From Bacteroidales bacterium (GTDB lineage Bacteria > Bacteroidota > Bacteroidia > Bacteroidales > UBA932), in contig SUYL01000067.1 of NCBI GenBank assembly GCA_015060445.1, forward strand, positions 48,085-112,084: DNA of 64,000 nucleotides, written 5' to 3'. Below, one piece after another: positions 14,857 through 25,323 of the stretch (position 1 is the first letter of the stretch; every line of letters begins with the position of its first letter). The translations under genes and the position numbers were made by a program. The notes under the pieces are model-generated. The model searched no databases. It saw nothing but the letters and a program-made list of their open reading frames with translations, and had not been told where the DNA came from.

Positions 14857-15855
14857 TGCTTCCGGCTCCCCTTCAAAAGCCTTTACAATCTTGCTTACCA
14901 GCGGGTGCCTTACTATATCTTCCTTATTGAAATTCACAACCCCAACACCCTTAAGCCCTTTGAGCATCTCAACACCCCTTGCGAGGCCTGAATCAGCCTT
15001 GTTTGGCAGGTCTATCTGGGTAGCATCTCCTGTAACTATGAATTTGGCATTGTTCCCCATTCTTGTCAGGAACATCTTCAATTGCCCCAGACTTGTATTT
15101 TGAGCCTCATCCAGAATTACAAAGGCACTCTCAAGAGTACGTCCCCTCATGTATGCCAATGGCGCAATTTGGATTGTGCCGTCTTCCATGAAAATTTTCA
15201 GTTTCTGGGGAGGAATCATATCCATAAGAGCATCATACAGCGGCTGCAGATACGGATCAAGTTTGTCCTTGAGGTCTCCGGGGAGAAAACCAAGCCTTTC
15301 TCCAGCCTCAACTGCAGGTCTGGTAAGGATAAGCCTTTTCACCTCCCTGTTCTTGAGGGCTCTTACAGCCAATGCAATGGCAGTATATGTTTTACCGGTA
15401 CCGGCTGGACCTAGGGCAAAGATGAGGTCGTTCCTGTAGTAATCCTCAACCAGTTTTTTCTGGTTTTTGGTGCGGGCCCTCACTATTTTGCCGTCATTCC
15501 CAAAAACTATTATGTCGCTCTTTTCATCAGCAAATCCCCCCTTGAGCCCATTTTCAGTCATTTCAAGGGTGTTGAGTGTGCCGTTGCTCCCCGTGATGAA
15601 ATCTGTATCCTCAAATAACTGGTCAACATCATCAAGATTGAGGCTCCTTTTCTTCCTCCTTTTTGCAATGAGCAGTTCAATATTTGTCTGGAAACTGGTA
15701 ATGTCTTTGCTGCTCCCCTTCAAGGAGATGGTATTGCCCCTTGGCACTACCTTGAGTTTCGGAAAATAATTGGCAAGTCTGTTTATCAACTTGTCATTAA
15801 CTCCAAAAATATCCACCGGATCTATCTCCTGCAATTCTATTTTCTTCTCTGCCAT
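14854..15855 (-). CDS. PhoH-like ATPase
   Basis: 333 residues, cytosolic. The N-terminal part has the KH-like fold seen in PhoH/YbeZ (NRLANYFPKLKVVPRGNTISLKG in parts). The ATPase core has Walker A GPAGTGKTYTAIALA near residue 150, TRPAVEAGERLGFLPGD, and Walker B FVILDEAQN. The YbeZ branch acts in ribosome and RNA maturation, usually next to ybeY, but here the neighbours upstream are CapA-type and DUF389 genes (16-base gap), so it is likely read from their promoter. Nothing is missing from the core. Confidence 0.93.
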   Translation of the reverse strand: MAEKKIELQEIDPVDIFGVNDKLINRLANYFPKLKVVPRGNTISLKGSSKDITSFQTNIELLIAKRRKKRSLNLDDVDQLFEDTDFITGSNGTLNTLEMTENGLKGGFADEKSDIIVFGNDGKIVRARTKNQKKLVEDYYRNDLIFALGPAGTGKTYTAIALAVRALKNREVKRLILTRPAVEAGERLGFLPGDLKDKLDPYLQPLYDALMDMIPPQKLKIFMEDGTIQIAPLAYMRGRTLESAFVILDEAQNTSLGQLKMFLTRMGNNAKFIVTGDATQIDLPNKADSGLARGVEMLKGLKGVGVVNFNKEDIVRHPLVSKIVKAFEGEPEA

Positions 15856-15871
15856 ATCTTTTTGTCAAATG

Positions 15872-17077
15872 TCAATCTTTTACAATAAGGTTCCTCCCTA
15901 TAAAGTCATTATATGTATTCACCATCCTGCGGTACTGGTATCTCTCTTTCACCATCTCTTCCTTCCCTATAATCTCTTTAACGGGTACAACGGTGTAATG
16001 AGGTGCAAACTCATCCCTCTTGAAGCACCAGAGATACTCTATTTGGGGTTCCAGCAGTTCAACCTCCCCGGTGTATGAGTCCTTCCTTATCTTTATTGTA
16101 ACCATAAGTTCCAGTTGGGTATAATCAGGGGTTGTCTGGTTGCTTATATAGTTTCCCAATGAGTAGAAGAGTATCCTCTCTTTTGAGTACTCTGCAGCCT
16201 GTGGTACATGCGGATGCCCTCCAATTATCACTTTTACCCCTTCTCTGAGAAGGAACTTTGCCATCCTTTTCTGTTGTGCGGAGGGCTTGAGCATATACTC
16301 CTCGCCCCAATGCGGGGTGCAGATTATGATGTCGGCGCCCCAATCCTTTGCCCTGGATATGCATTCCTTTATATGTACGGTATCCATCATGTTCATTCTG
16401 CAAGGCTCGGGAACGGGGAATCCGTTGGTCCCGTAAGTGAAGTTCAATACAGCAAACCTTATACCCTTTATATTGTAGAAGACAGGGTTCAACTTCTCCT
16501 CTTCCTCTTTGCTGCTGTATGCCCCAATGTATCTTGCCCCTGCGTTCCTGTATGTCTCAAGAGTCTTTAGGAATCCCTTTTTCCCTTTATCCAGAAGATG
16601 GTTGTTGGCCAGCAGGAACAGGTCTATGCCGCTCTCTTGGGCCTTCCACAGGATTGACTCCGGAGCGGAGAAAAGGGGATAGCCGCTATATGGTGGGATT
16701 CCAAGGGGAAATTCCATGTTGGCAACGGCAAGGTCTGCACCCTTCAGTTTCTCTTCTATGAACCTGAAGGTGTAATCATAGTTGTAGGATTGCGGGAGCA
16801 TGGGGTCCTCTCCCGGAACCAGAGCGTCTGCCAACTGCTTGCCATGCTGCATTACATCTCCTATGAATGTTATGCTTATTGTGTCGTGGCGGCTTATGTA
16901 TTTTGCGGGTTTTGTTGCAATGCAAGGAGCCGCAAGGGTTTTGGCGGTGAGGGCGGGGGCTGTGTGGTGCCATATTGGAGCAGATGCTCCCTTCACTCTC
17001 CTTTTCCCTTCAGCACCTGATACGCATGCCAAAAATGCGATTATTGCAACTGCAATCCTTAATGATCTGCTGCACAT
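15872..17077 (-). CDS. CapA-family (PGA_cap) metallophosphatase-like protein
   Basis: About 401 residues, exported by a signal peptide (LRIAVAIIAFLACVSG-AEG). The CapA domain is complete: ITFIGDVMQHGKQ, ADLAVANMEFPL, FLLANNHLLDKG, VINF-like AVLNFTYGTNG, CTPHWGEEY and IIGGHPHVPQ. Relatives are the poly-gamma-glutamate capsule protein CapA and calcineurin-like phosphoesterases; no cap operon is present, so the substrate is unknown. A TTG at 17092 would overlap the DUF389 gene; ATG 17077 leaves a 4-base gap and starts at the signal peptide, so I prefer it. Confidence 0.88.
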   Translation of the reverse strand: MCSRSLRIAVAIIAFLACVSGAEGKRRVKGASAPIWHHTAPALTAKTLAAPCIATKPAKYISRHDTISITFIGDVMQHGKQLADALVPGEDPMLPQSYNYDYTFRFIEEKLKGADLAVANMEFPLGIPPYSGYPLFSAPESILWKAQESGIDLFLLANNHLLDKGKKGFLKTLETYRNAGARYIGAYSSKEEEEKLNPVFYNIKGIRFAVLNFTYGTNGFPVPEPCRMNMMDTVHIKECISRAKDWGADIIICTPHWGEEYMLKPSAQQKRMAKFLLREGVKVIIGGHPHVPQAAEYSKERILFYSLGNYISNQTTPDYTQLELMVTIKIRKDSYTGEVELLEPQIEYLWCFKRDEFAPHYTVVPVKEIIGKEEMVKERYQYRRMVNTYNDFIGRNLIVKD

Positions 17078-17081
17078 ATCC

Positions 17082-18455
17082 TTACTTGCCAATAATTATT
17101 TTAATTCCAGGAACATTGAGCCTTATGGCCAGCCACTCCTCCAGCCTCTTTATCTGCTCATCATCAAGAGGGGAGGAAACTCCCAATATTGCAATCACCT
17201 TTTCCTGAGGTGATGTCTGCTTTCCGTCTGCAAGATCGCTTGCCAGAATATGGTCTCCTCTGGCCAAGGTGAGGTATGTCATCTGAGGGTATTGAGCCAC
17301 TATTTCCTGGGCAATCTGCCTGCTCGGGAAACGCTTGCTGCCCAACTCTTTCAATTGAGCCTCCATTTGGGCAATCAGTTTTTCCCGTTTCAGTATTTCC
17401 TGTTCATTCTGCTCAAATATGCTTTTTACCACATCCTTGTCTGAAGTCTTCTCCTGAATGAATGTGCTGTTCTGGTTTATCTCAAGTTGCCCGGGTTCAA
17501 GCCCAATGTCTCCCATTCTCCTGTGCAGTTCCTCCATTCCATCCTCTCCCAAAGCCTCTCCTGCGATGGAAATCTTTATTACGGAAGGCTTGTGGGCTGT
17601 ATGCTCAATGCTGTAGTCATAAATGTAACTGTTGCCAATATTCTTGTTTTCCGTAATGAAACGCTTTGCCAGTTGGTTGAAGTTGTTCTCCTTTATAGCC
17701 GTATAGGCAGAGTAGATGCTCGGGAGAATCAGGATTATGGTAAAGGCAGTGATTATTCTGTTTACCTGTTTCTGCTTATGCGGGTCGGTAAATTTTACCA
17801 GAGGAAACTTGAGGAATCTTGTGGTAAGGAATGTAGACAGGGCAATGAATACCGAGTTCATGAAGTACAGGTAGCATGCCCCTATAAAATATGCCGCTTT
17901 TCCTGTAGCCAGGCCGTATCCTGCGGTACAAAGTGGAGGCATGAGGGCGGTTGCAATTGCAGCACCGGCTATTACACTCCTTTTCTCCTTGCGGCAAACT
18001 TCAACCATTGCTGCCAATCCTCCCGCCAATGCAATGAACACATCATATATTGTGGGGTTTGTTCTGGCAAGCAGTTCTGTTGGCTCTTCCAGTGAGAGAG
18101 GGCTGACAAGGAAAAATGCAGTGGATGCCGTAATCCCTATGCCGGTCATTATCATAAGGCCTGTAAATGCCTTTTTGAGCATTCCGGTATCATTTATTCC
18201 CAATGCAAGGCCAATGCCCATTGACGGCCCCAGGAGAGGTGATATAAGCATTGCACCAATGATTGCAGGGATGGAGTTGACATTGAGGCCTACGCTGGCA
18301 ATTATTATTGCAAATGTGAGAATCCAAATATCGGGACCCTTCAAATCCATAACAGATGTAATGGTTGCCTGTGCCGAACCTATATCTATATGCCCCCTTA
18401 TGCTGGCAATCCTTTTTGCCCTCTCAATAATACTCATGTTTTTATCTATAATCAT
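17082..18455 (-). CDS. DUF389 family membrane protein
   Basis: 457 residues. The DUF389 membrane domain takes up roughly residues 30-245 with about six spans (ILTFAIIIASVGLNVNS, AMLISPLLGPSMGIGLALG, a LEEPTELLARTNPT loop, ALMPPLCTAGYGLATG). The C-terminal 200 residues are soluble, with a charged coiled coil (EQNEQEILKREKLIAQME) and a final small domain. Function is unknown for this family. ATG 18455 is used; an in-frame ATG at 18437 is possible. It heads the minus-strand unit DUF389-CapA-PhoH. Confidence 0.88.
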   Translation of the reverse strand: MIIDKNMSIIERAKRIASIRGHIDIGSAQATITSVMDLKGPDIWILTFAIIIASVGLNVNSIPAIIGAMLISPLLGPSMGIGLALGINDTGMLKKAFTGLMIMTGIGITASTAFFLVSPLSLEEPTELLARTNPTIYDVFIALAGGLAAMVEVCRKEKRSVIAGAAIATALMPPLCTAGYGLATGKAAYFIGACYLYFMNSVFIALSTFLTTRFLKFPLVKFTDPHKQKQVNRIITAFTIILILPSIYSAYTAIKENNFNQLAKRFITENKNIGNSYIYDYSIEHTAHKPSVIKISIAGEALGEDGMEELHRRMGDIGLEPGQLEINQNSTFIQEKTSDKDVVKSIFEQNEQEILKREKLIAQMEAQLKELGSKRFPSRQIAQEIVAQYPQMTYLTLARGDHILASDLADGKQTSPQEKVIAILGVSSPLDDEQIKRLEEWLAIRLNVPGIKIIIGK

Positions 18456-18479
18456 TTACAGTTGTAAATATACATTTTT

Positions 18480-18510
18480 TTTGTGATTGAACCATTATTT
18501 CATATTTTTG
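18480..18510 (+). promoter_or_regulatory. Promoter of the SPOR lipoprotein gene
   Basis: TTTG at 18480-18483, 19 bases, TATTTTTG at 18503-18510: both elements at ideal spacing, 24 bases before ATG 18535. Confidence 0.75.
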
Positions 18511-18534
18511 TAAGGACCTTACTTATATATTGAC

Positions 18535-19026
18535 ATGAGATATTCCGTTATTGCAAGACACATATTGCCGCTACTGCTCTTATTTGTTGTATTTCAAGGA
18601 TGCGACTGCATCAGGGGGCAGTTGGGAATGCCAACTTCTGGTGAGATAGAGAGGATGAAGGAGCAGATGCGTGTAAAGGAGGAGGAGGAGAGGGCTGTTC
18701 TGGAGAGGGAGAAGTTTGTACAGGATTCATTGGCAAGGGCAGCGCAGCAGAGTGCTGTGAAGGTAGTGGAGGGCTACCATGTGATTGTAGGGTGTTTCAA
18801 GGACTACTCCAATGCGGATGCAATGGAAAAAAAGATGAAGGATGCCGGTTACAATGCCATGCAGATACCGCTCAAGAATGGCTATATGATGGTTTCGTTG
18901 GGGAGTTTGGAGAAACTGGGCGACGCTGTAAGGCTTATGGAGAAGGTGTCGGATGATTCCCGCATATCCTATTTTGATGAGATATGGGTGTATGGTGCGT
19001 CGCAAGGGCTCCATAAAGAGAATTGA
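18535..19026 (+). CDS. SPOR-domain lipoprotein
   Basis: 163 residues: a lipoprotein signal with lipobox FQGC (LLLLFVVFQGCDC), a charged helix rich in Glu and Arg (about residues 42-70), and a C-terminal SPOR domain (YHVIVGCFKDYSNADAMEKK ... IWVYG). SPOR domains bind denuded glycan strands at the division septum, so the protein probably sits on the inner or outer membrane facing the peptidoglycan. It precedes gcvT by 26 bases but is unrelated in function. Confidence 0.85.
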   Translation: MRYSVIARHILPLLLLFVVFQGCDCIRGQLGMPTSGEIERMKEQMRVKEEEERAVLEREKFVQDSLARAAQQSAVKVVEGYHVIVGCFKDYSNADAMEKKMKDAGYNAMQIPLKNGYMMVSLGSLEKLGDAVRLMEKVSDDSRISYFDEIWVYGASQGLHKEN

Positions 19027-19052
19027 ATATAAAACATAACACTTGATATAAT

Positions 19053-20159
19053 ATGAAGACAACAGCATTTACCCAAAAGCATATAGAATTGGGTGCCAAA
19101 ATGGTCCCTTTTGCAGGGTACAACATGCCTATTGAGTATGTGGGCATTAAAGATGAGCACAACGCCGTAAGGAACAACGTTGGTGTGTTTGACGTTTCAC
19201 ACATGGGTGAGTTCTGGGTTAAAGGTCCCAACGCACTTGCATTTTGCCAGTATGTTACATCAAATGATGTGGCTGCCCTTGTTCCAGGCAAGGTGCAATA
19301 CTCATGCTTCCCTAACGGAAAGGGTGGAATAGTTGATGACCTTCTTGTATATTGCATAGACAGTGAGACATATTTCCTTGTTGTAAATGCAGCAAACATT
19401 GAGAAGGACTGGAACCACTTGTGTGCAATTGCCCCTAAGTTCAACATAACTCCAGGCAAAGAACTTTACAATGCTTCAGATGAGATATGCCAGTTGGCAA
19501 TCCAGGGCCCAAATGCCCTAAAGATCATGCAGAGAATCTGTGATGCTCCGGTAGAGGATATGGAGTACTACACATTCAAGAAATGTACAGTTGCAGGTAT
19601 TCCAAATGCAATCTTCTCAACAACAGGTTATACCGGTTCAGGCGGATGTGAGGTTTATGTTGCAAATGAGGATGCCGACAAACTTTGGAAAGGTGTATTT
19701 GAGGCAGGCGCTCCTGAGGGTATCCGCCCTATAGGTTTGGGTGCACGTGACACTTTGAGGCTTGAGGCAGGTTTCTGTCTGTATGGCAATGACATTGATG
19801 ATACTACCTCGCCACTTGAGGCAAACCTGGCATGGATCACTAAATTCAATGATGTAAAAGGTGATTTCGTTGACAGGGATTACATGCTTAAACAGAAAGC
19901 AGATGGCCTTACCAGGAGACTCTGCGGTTTTGAGTTGGTTGACAGAGGTGTTCCTCGCCACGGTTATGAGGTTTGTGATGAGAACGGCAATGTTATAGGT
20001 GTTGTAACATCAGGTACAATGGGTCCTACTTGCGGCAAGGCTGTAGGTTTGGCATATGCTGCTGCCCCTTATTACAAATTGGGCTCTACAATCTATATTA
20101 AAGTTAGGGAGAAACTCCTTAAGGCAACAGTTGTTAAACCGCCATTCTTCAGCAAATAA
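19053..20159 (+). CDS. gcvT: Glycine cleavage system aminomethyltransferase (T protein)
   Basis: Transfers the methylene group from aminomethyl-lipoyl-H protein to tetrahydrofolate. 368 residues, full length for the family. Motifs include [11 protein letters not shown] near residue 47, [22 protein letters not shown], the folate-site region [14 protein letters not shown] and [19 protein letters not shown]. The other glycine-cleavage genes are not in the window. It ends in a strong terminator, so it closes a transcript that may include the SPOR gene. Confidence 0.96.
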   Translation: MKTTAFTQKHIELGAKMVPFAGYNMPIEYVGIKDEHNAVRNNVGVFDVSHMGEFWVKGPNALAFCQYVTSNDVAALVPGKVQYSCFPNGKGGIVDDLLVYCIDSETYFLVVNAANIEKDWNHLCAIAPKFNITPGKELYNASDEICQLAIQGPNALKIMQRICDAPVEDMEYYTFKKCTVAGIPNAIFSTTGYTGSGGCEVYVANEDADKLWKGVFEAGAPEGIRPIGLGARDTLRLEAGFCLYGNDIDDTTSPLEANLAWITKFNDVKGDFVDRDYMLKQKADGLTRRLCGFELVDRGVPRHGYEVCDENGNVIGVVTSGTMGPTCGKAVGLAYAAAPYYKLGSTIYIKVREKLLKATVVKPPFFSK

Positions 20160-20172
20160 TTGCTTCACATAC

Positions 20173-20210
20173 AATGAAGAGGGAGACATGGTCCCCCTCT
20201 TCATTTTTTT
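20173..20210 (+). terminator. Terminator after gcvT
   Basis: AATGAAGAGGG..GAC pairs with GTC..CCCTCTTCATT (one internal mismatch), ATG loop, seven T at the end. Confidence 0.9.
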
Positions 20211-20254
20211 GGTACGGATTTGGCAGAAGGGAAGTGAATTGTTTTTAAGTATAT

Positions 20255-21583
20255 ATGAAAAGATTTTTATTGGTGTCCCTGCTCTTTCTGGCAATGTTTC
20301 AGGGTAGGGCATATGCACAGAGGCTTGATTCAATAGAGATATCTCTGAGGAAGAATGTGGCATATCTTACGGATTCTTCCATGTTGGGAAGAGGTGCGGG
20401 GTCGGAGCAGGAGAAGAGGGCTGCAGCCTATCTTTATGACCAGTTGCTTGATGCAGGTGTGATAATGCTTACTCCGGAAACGGGAGAGGACTTCTATATT
20501 GTCCACAATGGAGACACCTTGCATTCACAGAATGTAATAGGTATTGTTGAGGGGTATGACCCAAAACTCAGAAACGAGTATGTGGTGGTGGGAGCCCATT
20601 ATGACCATCTGGGCACCTCGGTACTCAAGAGGGACGGGAAGGAAGTTGAGCAGATATATTATGGCGCAGATGACAATGCGTCAGGGGTTGCCACCCTTAT
20701 AGAGGTGGCCAGGCAGGTAGCCTCGCAGCACTTCATGTTCCGCAGGTCTGTCATCTTTGCCCTTTTTGGAGCAGAAGAACTGGGAATGATGGGAAGTTGG
20801 TATTTCCTTAACCGCTCGTTCCGGCATACAGATGACATTGTGGCAATGATCAACCTTGATATGGTAGGGCGCAGCGGCCGTGACAATACTATGCAGGTCT
20901 ATACTGCAGATGCCAATGTGGAGATGATGGAGATAATCAACTGGTTGTCGGGAAGGGCATTGAGCATTGCCCCAAAATATACCCCTACAGACTATTTCCC
21001 ATCTGACCACAGAAATTTTTATCAGAAGGGGATTCCGGTAGCCCTGTTTACATCTGGTACCCACAGGGATTACCATACAGTGAGGGATACTCCCGACAAA
21101 TTGGACTACAGCCAGATGGAAAAACTGGTAGAGTATGTATATTCAATGGCAGAAGTGCTGGCCAACAGGGAGGAGAGGATCAGATGTGCCACCCAGGTTA
21201 AGGGGAATGGATCAAAAGATGGTAAGGAGACTGTATATACCCAGGCAACAGTAGACAAGAGGGCTACATTCCTGCATGGAGATGAGGGGCAGTTTCTCAA
21301 CAGATGGGTATATGATTACATAAAGTATCCCGACAGTGCAATCCGTAATGGCATTGAAGGGAGGGTTATAGCGGAGTTTATAGTTGGCAGTGACGGAAAG
21401 GTGCGTGATGTGGAGATTGTCAGAGGATTGGATGATGAGATAGATGCCCAGGTGGTAAAAGTGATAATGGCCTCTCCAAAATGGAAGCCGGCAATTCTCA
21501 GGGGGAAGGAGGTAAGTGTGAGGGTTTCTGTTCCTGTGGAGTTCAAACTTTCAAAATCGGGCTCATTAAAAATCAAGAAATAA
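20255..21583 (+). CDS. M28 zinc aminopeptidase fused to a TonB C-terminal domain
   Basis: 442 residues with a signal peptide (FLLVSLLFLAMFQGRAYA-Q). The M28 domain spans about 30-300; metal ligands are visible as GAHYDHLG, ADDNASG, FGAEELGMMGS, NLDMVGR and YHTVRDTPDKLD. The last 95 residues, after a short linker, form a TonB_C-type domain (YPDSAIRNGIEGRVIAEFIV, GKVRDVEIVRG, KWKPAILRGKEVSVRV). The fusion is unusual: TonB_C domains normally engage outer-membrane receptors, so the peptidase may be held at an outer-membrane partner. It likely acts in the periplasm. leuS has its own promoter 13 bases after the stop. Confidence 0.88.
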   Translation: MKRFLLVSLLFLAMFQGRAYAQRLDSIEISLRKNVAYLTDSSMLGRGAGSEQEKRAAAYLYDQLLDAGVIMLTPETGEDFYIVHNGDTLHSQNVIGIVEGYDPKLRNEYVVVGAHYDHLGTSVLKRDGKEVEQIYYGADDNASGVATLIEVARQVASQHFMFRRSVIFALFGAEELGMMGSWYFLNRSFRHTDDIVAMINLDMVGRSGRDNTMQVYTADANVEMMEIINWLSGRALSIAPKYTPTDYFPSDHRNFYQKGIPVALFTSGTHRDYHTVRDTPDKLDYSQMEKLVEYVYSMAEVLANREERIRCATQVKGNGSKDGKETVYTQATVDKRATFLHGDEGQFLNRWVYDYIKYPDSAIRNGIEGRVIAEFIVGSDGKVRDVEIVRGLDDEIDAQVVKVIMASPKWKPAILRGKEVSVRVSVPVEFKLSKSGSLKIKK

Positions 21584-21595
21584 GTAAAATTGTAC

Positions 21596-21603
21596 TACAT
21601 TTG
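21596..21603 (+). promoter_or_regulatory. -7 box of leuS
   Basis: TACATTTG, exact TAnnTTTG, 25 bases before ATG 21629. It overlaps the longer TTG-initiated frame, supporting the ATG start. Confidence 0.6.
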
Positions 21604-21628
21604 CAGGTTGAATAAATACAATCTGGAA

Positions 21629-24412
21629 ATGGAGTACAATTTTTTAGACATTGAGAAAAAGTGGCAGGAATTCTGGGCCAAGAACGGGACTTTTAAAGTA
21701 GAGGCTGATTCCTCAAAACCAAAATATTACGTATTGGATATGTTCCCATATCCATCTGGAGCGGGCTTGCATGTGGGACACCCTCTGGGATATATTGCAA
21801 GTGACATCTACAGCCGCTACAAGAGACTTAAGGGGTTCAATGTACTTCATCCTATGGGGTATGATGCATTTGGCCTTCCTGCAGAGCAGTACGCAATCCA
21901 GACTGGCCAGCATCCGGCAGTAACCACAGAAAAGAACATAAACAGGTACCGTGAGCAGATGGACCGCATAGGTTTCTCCTATGATTGGAGCAGGGAGATA
22001 AGAACTTGTGAGCCAGGATACTACAAATGGACACAGTGGGCATTCCTGAAGATGTTCGGTTCATATTACAACAACAAGGTTGCCAAGGCTTGCCCAATCA
22101 CTGAACTTGAGGAGATTTTTGCAAAGGAGGGAAATGTAAATGTGGATGCGGCTTGCGGAGATGTACCTTCATTTGATGCCCAGCAGTGGAATTCATTTTC
22201 AGATTTGGAGAGGAGCAATATTCTCATGCAGTACAGAATTGCATACCAGGGTGAGACAGCAGTGAACTGGTGTCCGGCTCTCGGTACCGTGCTTGCCAAC
22301 GATGAGGTAAAAGAGGGACTTTCTGTAAGGGGTGGACATCCTGTAGAGCAGAAGAAAATGAAACAGTGGCAGTTGAGGGTTTCTGCATATGCAGAGAGGC
22401 TTCTTGCAGATATGGAGGAACTTGAATGGACAGATGCCCTTAAGGAGATGCAGAAGAACTGGATTGGAAAATCCCAGGGTGCAGAAATGATATTCAAGGT
22501 AGCCAATACAGATCCTGCAGAGGGTAAGGCTGCTGAGTATGACATGACAATCTTTACAACCCGTGCAGATACAGTATTTGGCGTTACATTTATGGTTCTT
22601 GCCCCTGAGAGCGAGTGGGTTGCCAAACTTACAACCAAAGGGCAGAAGGATGCGGTAGATGCATATCTGCTTGAGGCAAAGAAGAAGACAGAGCGTGAGA
22701 GAATTGCAGAGACCAGAAAAGTTACCGGTGTATTTACCGGTTCATATGCAGTGAATCCTTTTACAAATGAGCAGGTTCCGGTATGGGTTTCTGAGTATGT
22801 GCTTGCAGGATACGGAACAGGTGCAATTATGGCGGTACCTGCGCACGACAGCCGCGACTACAACTTTGCAAAGACTTTCAATCTTCCTATAATTCCTCTT
22901 ATTGAGGGTTGTGATGTGAGCACAGAGAGTTTTGATGCCAAGGAGGGAATCATGTGCAACAGCGGTTTCCTCAGTGGAAAGAGTGTGAAGGAGGCCATTC
23001 CTGCGGCAATTGATGAAGTTGAGAGACTTGGTATTGGAAGAAGAAAGATAAATTACAGATTGAGGGATGCAATTTTCTCAAGGCAAAGATATTGGGGTGA
23101 GCCGTTCCCAATCTACTATAAAGATGGCATTGCAACCCCTGTACCGGAGGATGAACTCCCTTTGCAGTTGCCTGAGGTTGACAAATTCCTCCCTACAGAG
23201 GATGGTGAGCCGCCATTGGCAAGGGCAGAAAACTGGACTTACAACGGATATCCTTTGGAGAAGAGTACAATGCCGGGTTTTGCAGGGTCAAGCGCATACT
23301 ACCTCAGGTATATGGATCCGGCAAATGACAATGCACTGGTAGATAAGGATGTGGATGCATACTGGAGAAATGTTGACCTCTACATAGGTGGCACCGAGCA
23401 TGCAACAGGTCACCTTATTTACTCGAGATTCTGGAACAAGTTCCTATATGACCTGGGATATGTAGTGGAGAAGGAGCCGTTCAGGAAACTGATAAATCAG
23501 GGTATGATTCAGGGACGTTCAAACTTTGTATACAGGATAAAGAACACAAATACCTTTGTTTCATACGGCCTGAAGGATGAGTATGATACAACAGAGATAC
23601 ATGTTGATGTAAACATTGTGAATAACGACAGGCTTGATCTTGAGGCATTCAAGGCATGGATGCCTGACTATGCAACTGCAGAGTTCATACTTGAGGATGG
23701 TGAGTACATCTGCGGATGGGCAGTTGAGAAGATGAGCAAATCAATGTTCAATGTTGTGAATCCCGACAATATCTGCAACAGTTACGGCGCAGATACATTG
23801 AGACTGTATGAGATGTTCCTGGGGCCTCTTGAGCAGAGCAAACCTTGGGATACAAAAGGTATTGACGGTGTGAACAGATTCCTCAAGAAGTTCTGGAGAA
23901 TGTTCTGGGACAGGGAGGGGAACTGGACAGTTTCAGACGAAAAGGCTTCTGCTGCAGAGTTGAAGGCATTGCACAAACTTATAAACAAGGTTGGAACAGA
24001 TATAGAGAACTTCTCGTTCAATACATCTGTAAGTGCATTTATGATAGCACTCAATGAACTCCAGGATCTCAAATGCAATAAAAAGGAGATACTTGAGCAG
24101 TTGGTAATCCTCCTTTCACCTTTTGCACCTCACATTTCAGAGGAGTTGTGGAGTCTGCTGGGAAATAAGGAGAGTGTTTCTTATGCTTCATTCCCTGAGT
24201 ATGTTGAGGCATATACAGTTGAGAATACATTTGAGTATCCTGTATCCTTCAACGGAAAGATGAGGTTCAAGATGGAACTCTCAAAGAGCCTTTCTCCAGC
24301 AGAGGTTGAAAAACTTGTAAGGGAGAATGAGAATACCGCAAAATATACAGGTGAGAAAGGCATTAAGAAAGTGATTGTTGTTCCAGGTAAAATAATTAAC
24401 GTAGTTTGCTGA
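21629..24412 (+). CDS. leuS: Leucyl-tRNA synthetase
   Basis: Class I synthetase charging tRNA-Leu. 927 residues from ATG 21629 ([16 protein letters not shown]); a TTG at 21590 lies before the promoter box and is rejected. HIGH motif as HVGH in [16 protein letters not shown]1 editing domain with [12 protein letters not shown] and [15 protein letters not shown], and KMSKS in [12 protein letters not shown]. The insertion before KMSKS with [19 protein letters not shown] is typical of Bacteroidota LeuRS. It overlaps the start of the first yitT gene by 7 bases. Confidence 0.97.
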   Translation: MEYNFLDIEKKWQEFWAKNGTFKVEADSSKPKYYVLDMFPYPSGAGLHVGHPLGYIASDIYSRYKRLKGFNVLHPMGYDAFGLPAEQYAIQTGQHPAVTTEKNINRYREQMDRIGFSYDWSREIRTCEPGYYKWTQWAFLKMFGSYYNNKVAKACPITELEEIFAKEGNVNVDAACGDVPSFDAQQWNSFSDLERSNILMQYRIAYQGETAVNWCPALGTVLANDEVKEGLSVRGGHPVEQKKMKQWQLRVSAYAERLLADMEELEWTDALKEMQKNWIGKSQGAEMIFKVANTDPAEGKAAEYDMTIFTTRADTVFGVTFMVLAPESEWVAKLTTKGQKDAVDAYLLEAKKKTERERIAETRKVTGVFTGSYAVNPFTNEQVPVWVSEYVLAGYGTGAIMAVPAHDSRDYNFAKTFNLPIIPLIEGCDVSTESFDAKEGIMCNSGFLSGKSVKEAIPAAIDEVERLGIGRRKINYRLRDAIFSRQRYWGEPFPIYYKDGIATPVPEDELPLQLPEVDKFLPTEDGEPPLARAENWTYNGYPLEKSTMPGFAGSSAYYLRYMDPANDNALVDKDVDAYWRNVDLYIGGTEHATGHLIYSRFWNKFLYDLGYVVEKEPFRKLINQGMIQGRSNFVYRIKNTNTFVSYGLKDEYDTTEIHVDVNIVNNDRLDLEAFKAWMPDYATAEFILEDGEYICGWAVEKMSKSMFNVVNPDNICNSYGADTLRLYEMFLGPLEQSKPWDTKGIDGVNRFLKKFWRMFWDREGNWTVSDEKASAAELKALHKLINKVGTDIENFSFNTSVSAFMIALNELQDLKCNKKEILEQLVILLSPFAPHISEELWSLLGNKESVSYASFPEYVEAYTVENTFEYPVSFNGKMRFKMELSKSLSPAEVEKLVRENENTAKYTGEKGIKKVIVVPGKIINVVC

Positions 24413-25305
24413 GTTTTACAAACATATTGAGGGAATTCAAATCCTATCTGATAATATCGTTGGGGGTATTCCTGTACTGTTTCAGTTGGGTTGCATTCCT
24501 CATTCCACACGGTGTGGCCGGTGGTGGAGTTACTGGTATTTCATCAATAATCTATTATGCAACAGGTTTTGAGATATCTTATTCATATCTCATTATAAAT
24601 GTGGGTCTGCTTATAGCAGGAACCATAGTTCTGGGCAATGCATTTGGATTAAAGACAATATATGCAATATTCCTGGCCAGTGCAATGTTCAGGATATTGC
24701 CTGAATTCCAGTGGATAACGGAGTTTTCCGATATACCTGATACCTTTATAAACGCCATATTGGGCGGTTCACTTACGGCAATAGGCATATCTTGGATATT
24801 TGCCCAAGGAGGAAGTACGGGGGGGACAGATATAATTGCCCTCATTGTCTCCAAATACAGGGAGGTGTCATTGGGAAAAGTATTTCTCTATTGTGATCTC
24901 CTCATTGTAGGTTCAATTTACTTTCTTCCCGACAAAGGACTCCAGGATGTAATTTACGGCTATATACAGATGGTATCCTTCTCATATATGCTGGATGTGC
25001 TCATTACAGGTTCAAAGCAGTCTGTGCAGATACTGATTTTTACCTCAAAGTACAATGAGATGGCAGATATGATATCGAATGACCTCGACAGGGGGGTAAC
25101 GGCACTCCAGTCTATGGGATGGCATTCAAAACAGGAGGGAAAACTTCTGGTAGTTATTGCCCGCAAGCAGCAGTTGCCGGAGATTACCTCTGCCATTATG
25201 GAGGTTGACAACAAGGCGTTCATCTCTGTATGTTCAGCCATGAGTGTCTATGGTAACGGGTTTGATATGGTGAAGGGGAAAAAAAGAAGGAAACAGGCAA
25301 AATAA
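24406..25305 (+). CDS. YitT family membrane protein (first copy)
   Basis: 299 residues: an N-terminal five-span DUF161/YitT domain ([48 protein letters not shown]) and a C-terminal DUF2179 domain ([26 protein letters not shown]). Substrate unknown. The only sensible start is TTG at 24406, inside the last codons of leuS; its length then matches the second copy. There is no ATG before the first membrane span. The overlap suggests coupling to leuS translation. Confidence 0.85.
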   Translation: MLSFTNILREFKSYLIISLGVFLYCFSWVAFLIPHGVAGGGVTGISSIIYYATGFEISYSYLIINVGLLIAGTIVLGNAFGLKTIYAIFLASAMFRILPEFQWITEFSDIPDTFINAILGGSLTAIGISWIFAQGGSTGGTDIIALIVSKYREVSLGKVFLYCDLLIVGSIYFLPDKGLQDVIYGYIQMVSFSYMLDVLITGSKQSVQILIFTSKYNEMADMISNDLDRGVTALQSMGWHSKQEGKLLVVIARKQQLPEITSAIMEVDNKAFISVCSAMSVYGNGFDMVKGKKRRKQAK

Positions 25306-25323
25306 CAAGAAACAGAAAATATA

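Noticed and set aside
17077..17092. TTG start of the CapA-like gene at 17092
   Set aside because: It overlaps the DUF389 stop and adds residues before the signal peptide; ATG 17077 fits better.
21590..21628. Extended leuS start at TTG 21590
   Set aside because: It precedes the TACATTTG promoter box and the family begins at the MEYNF segment.
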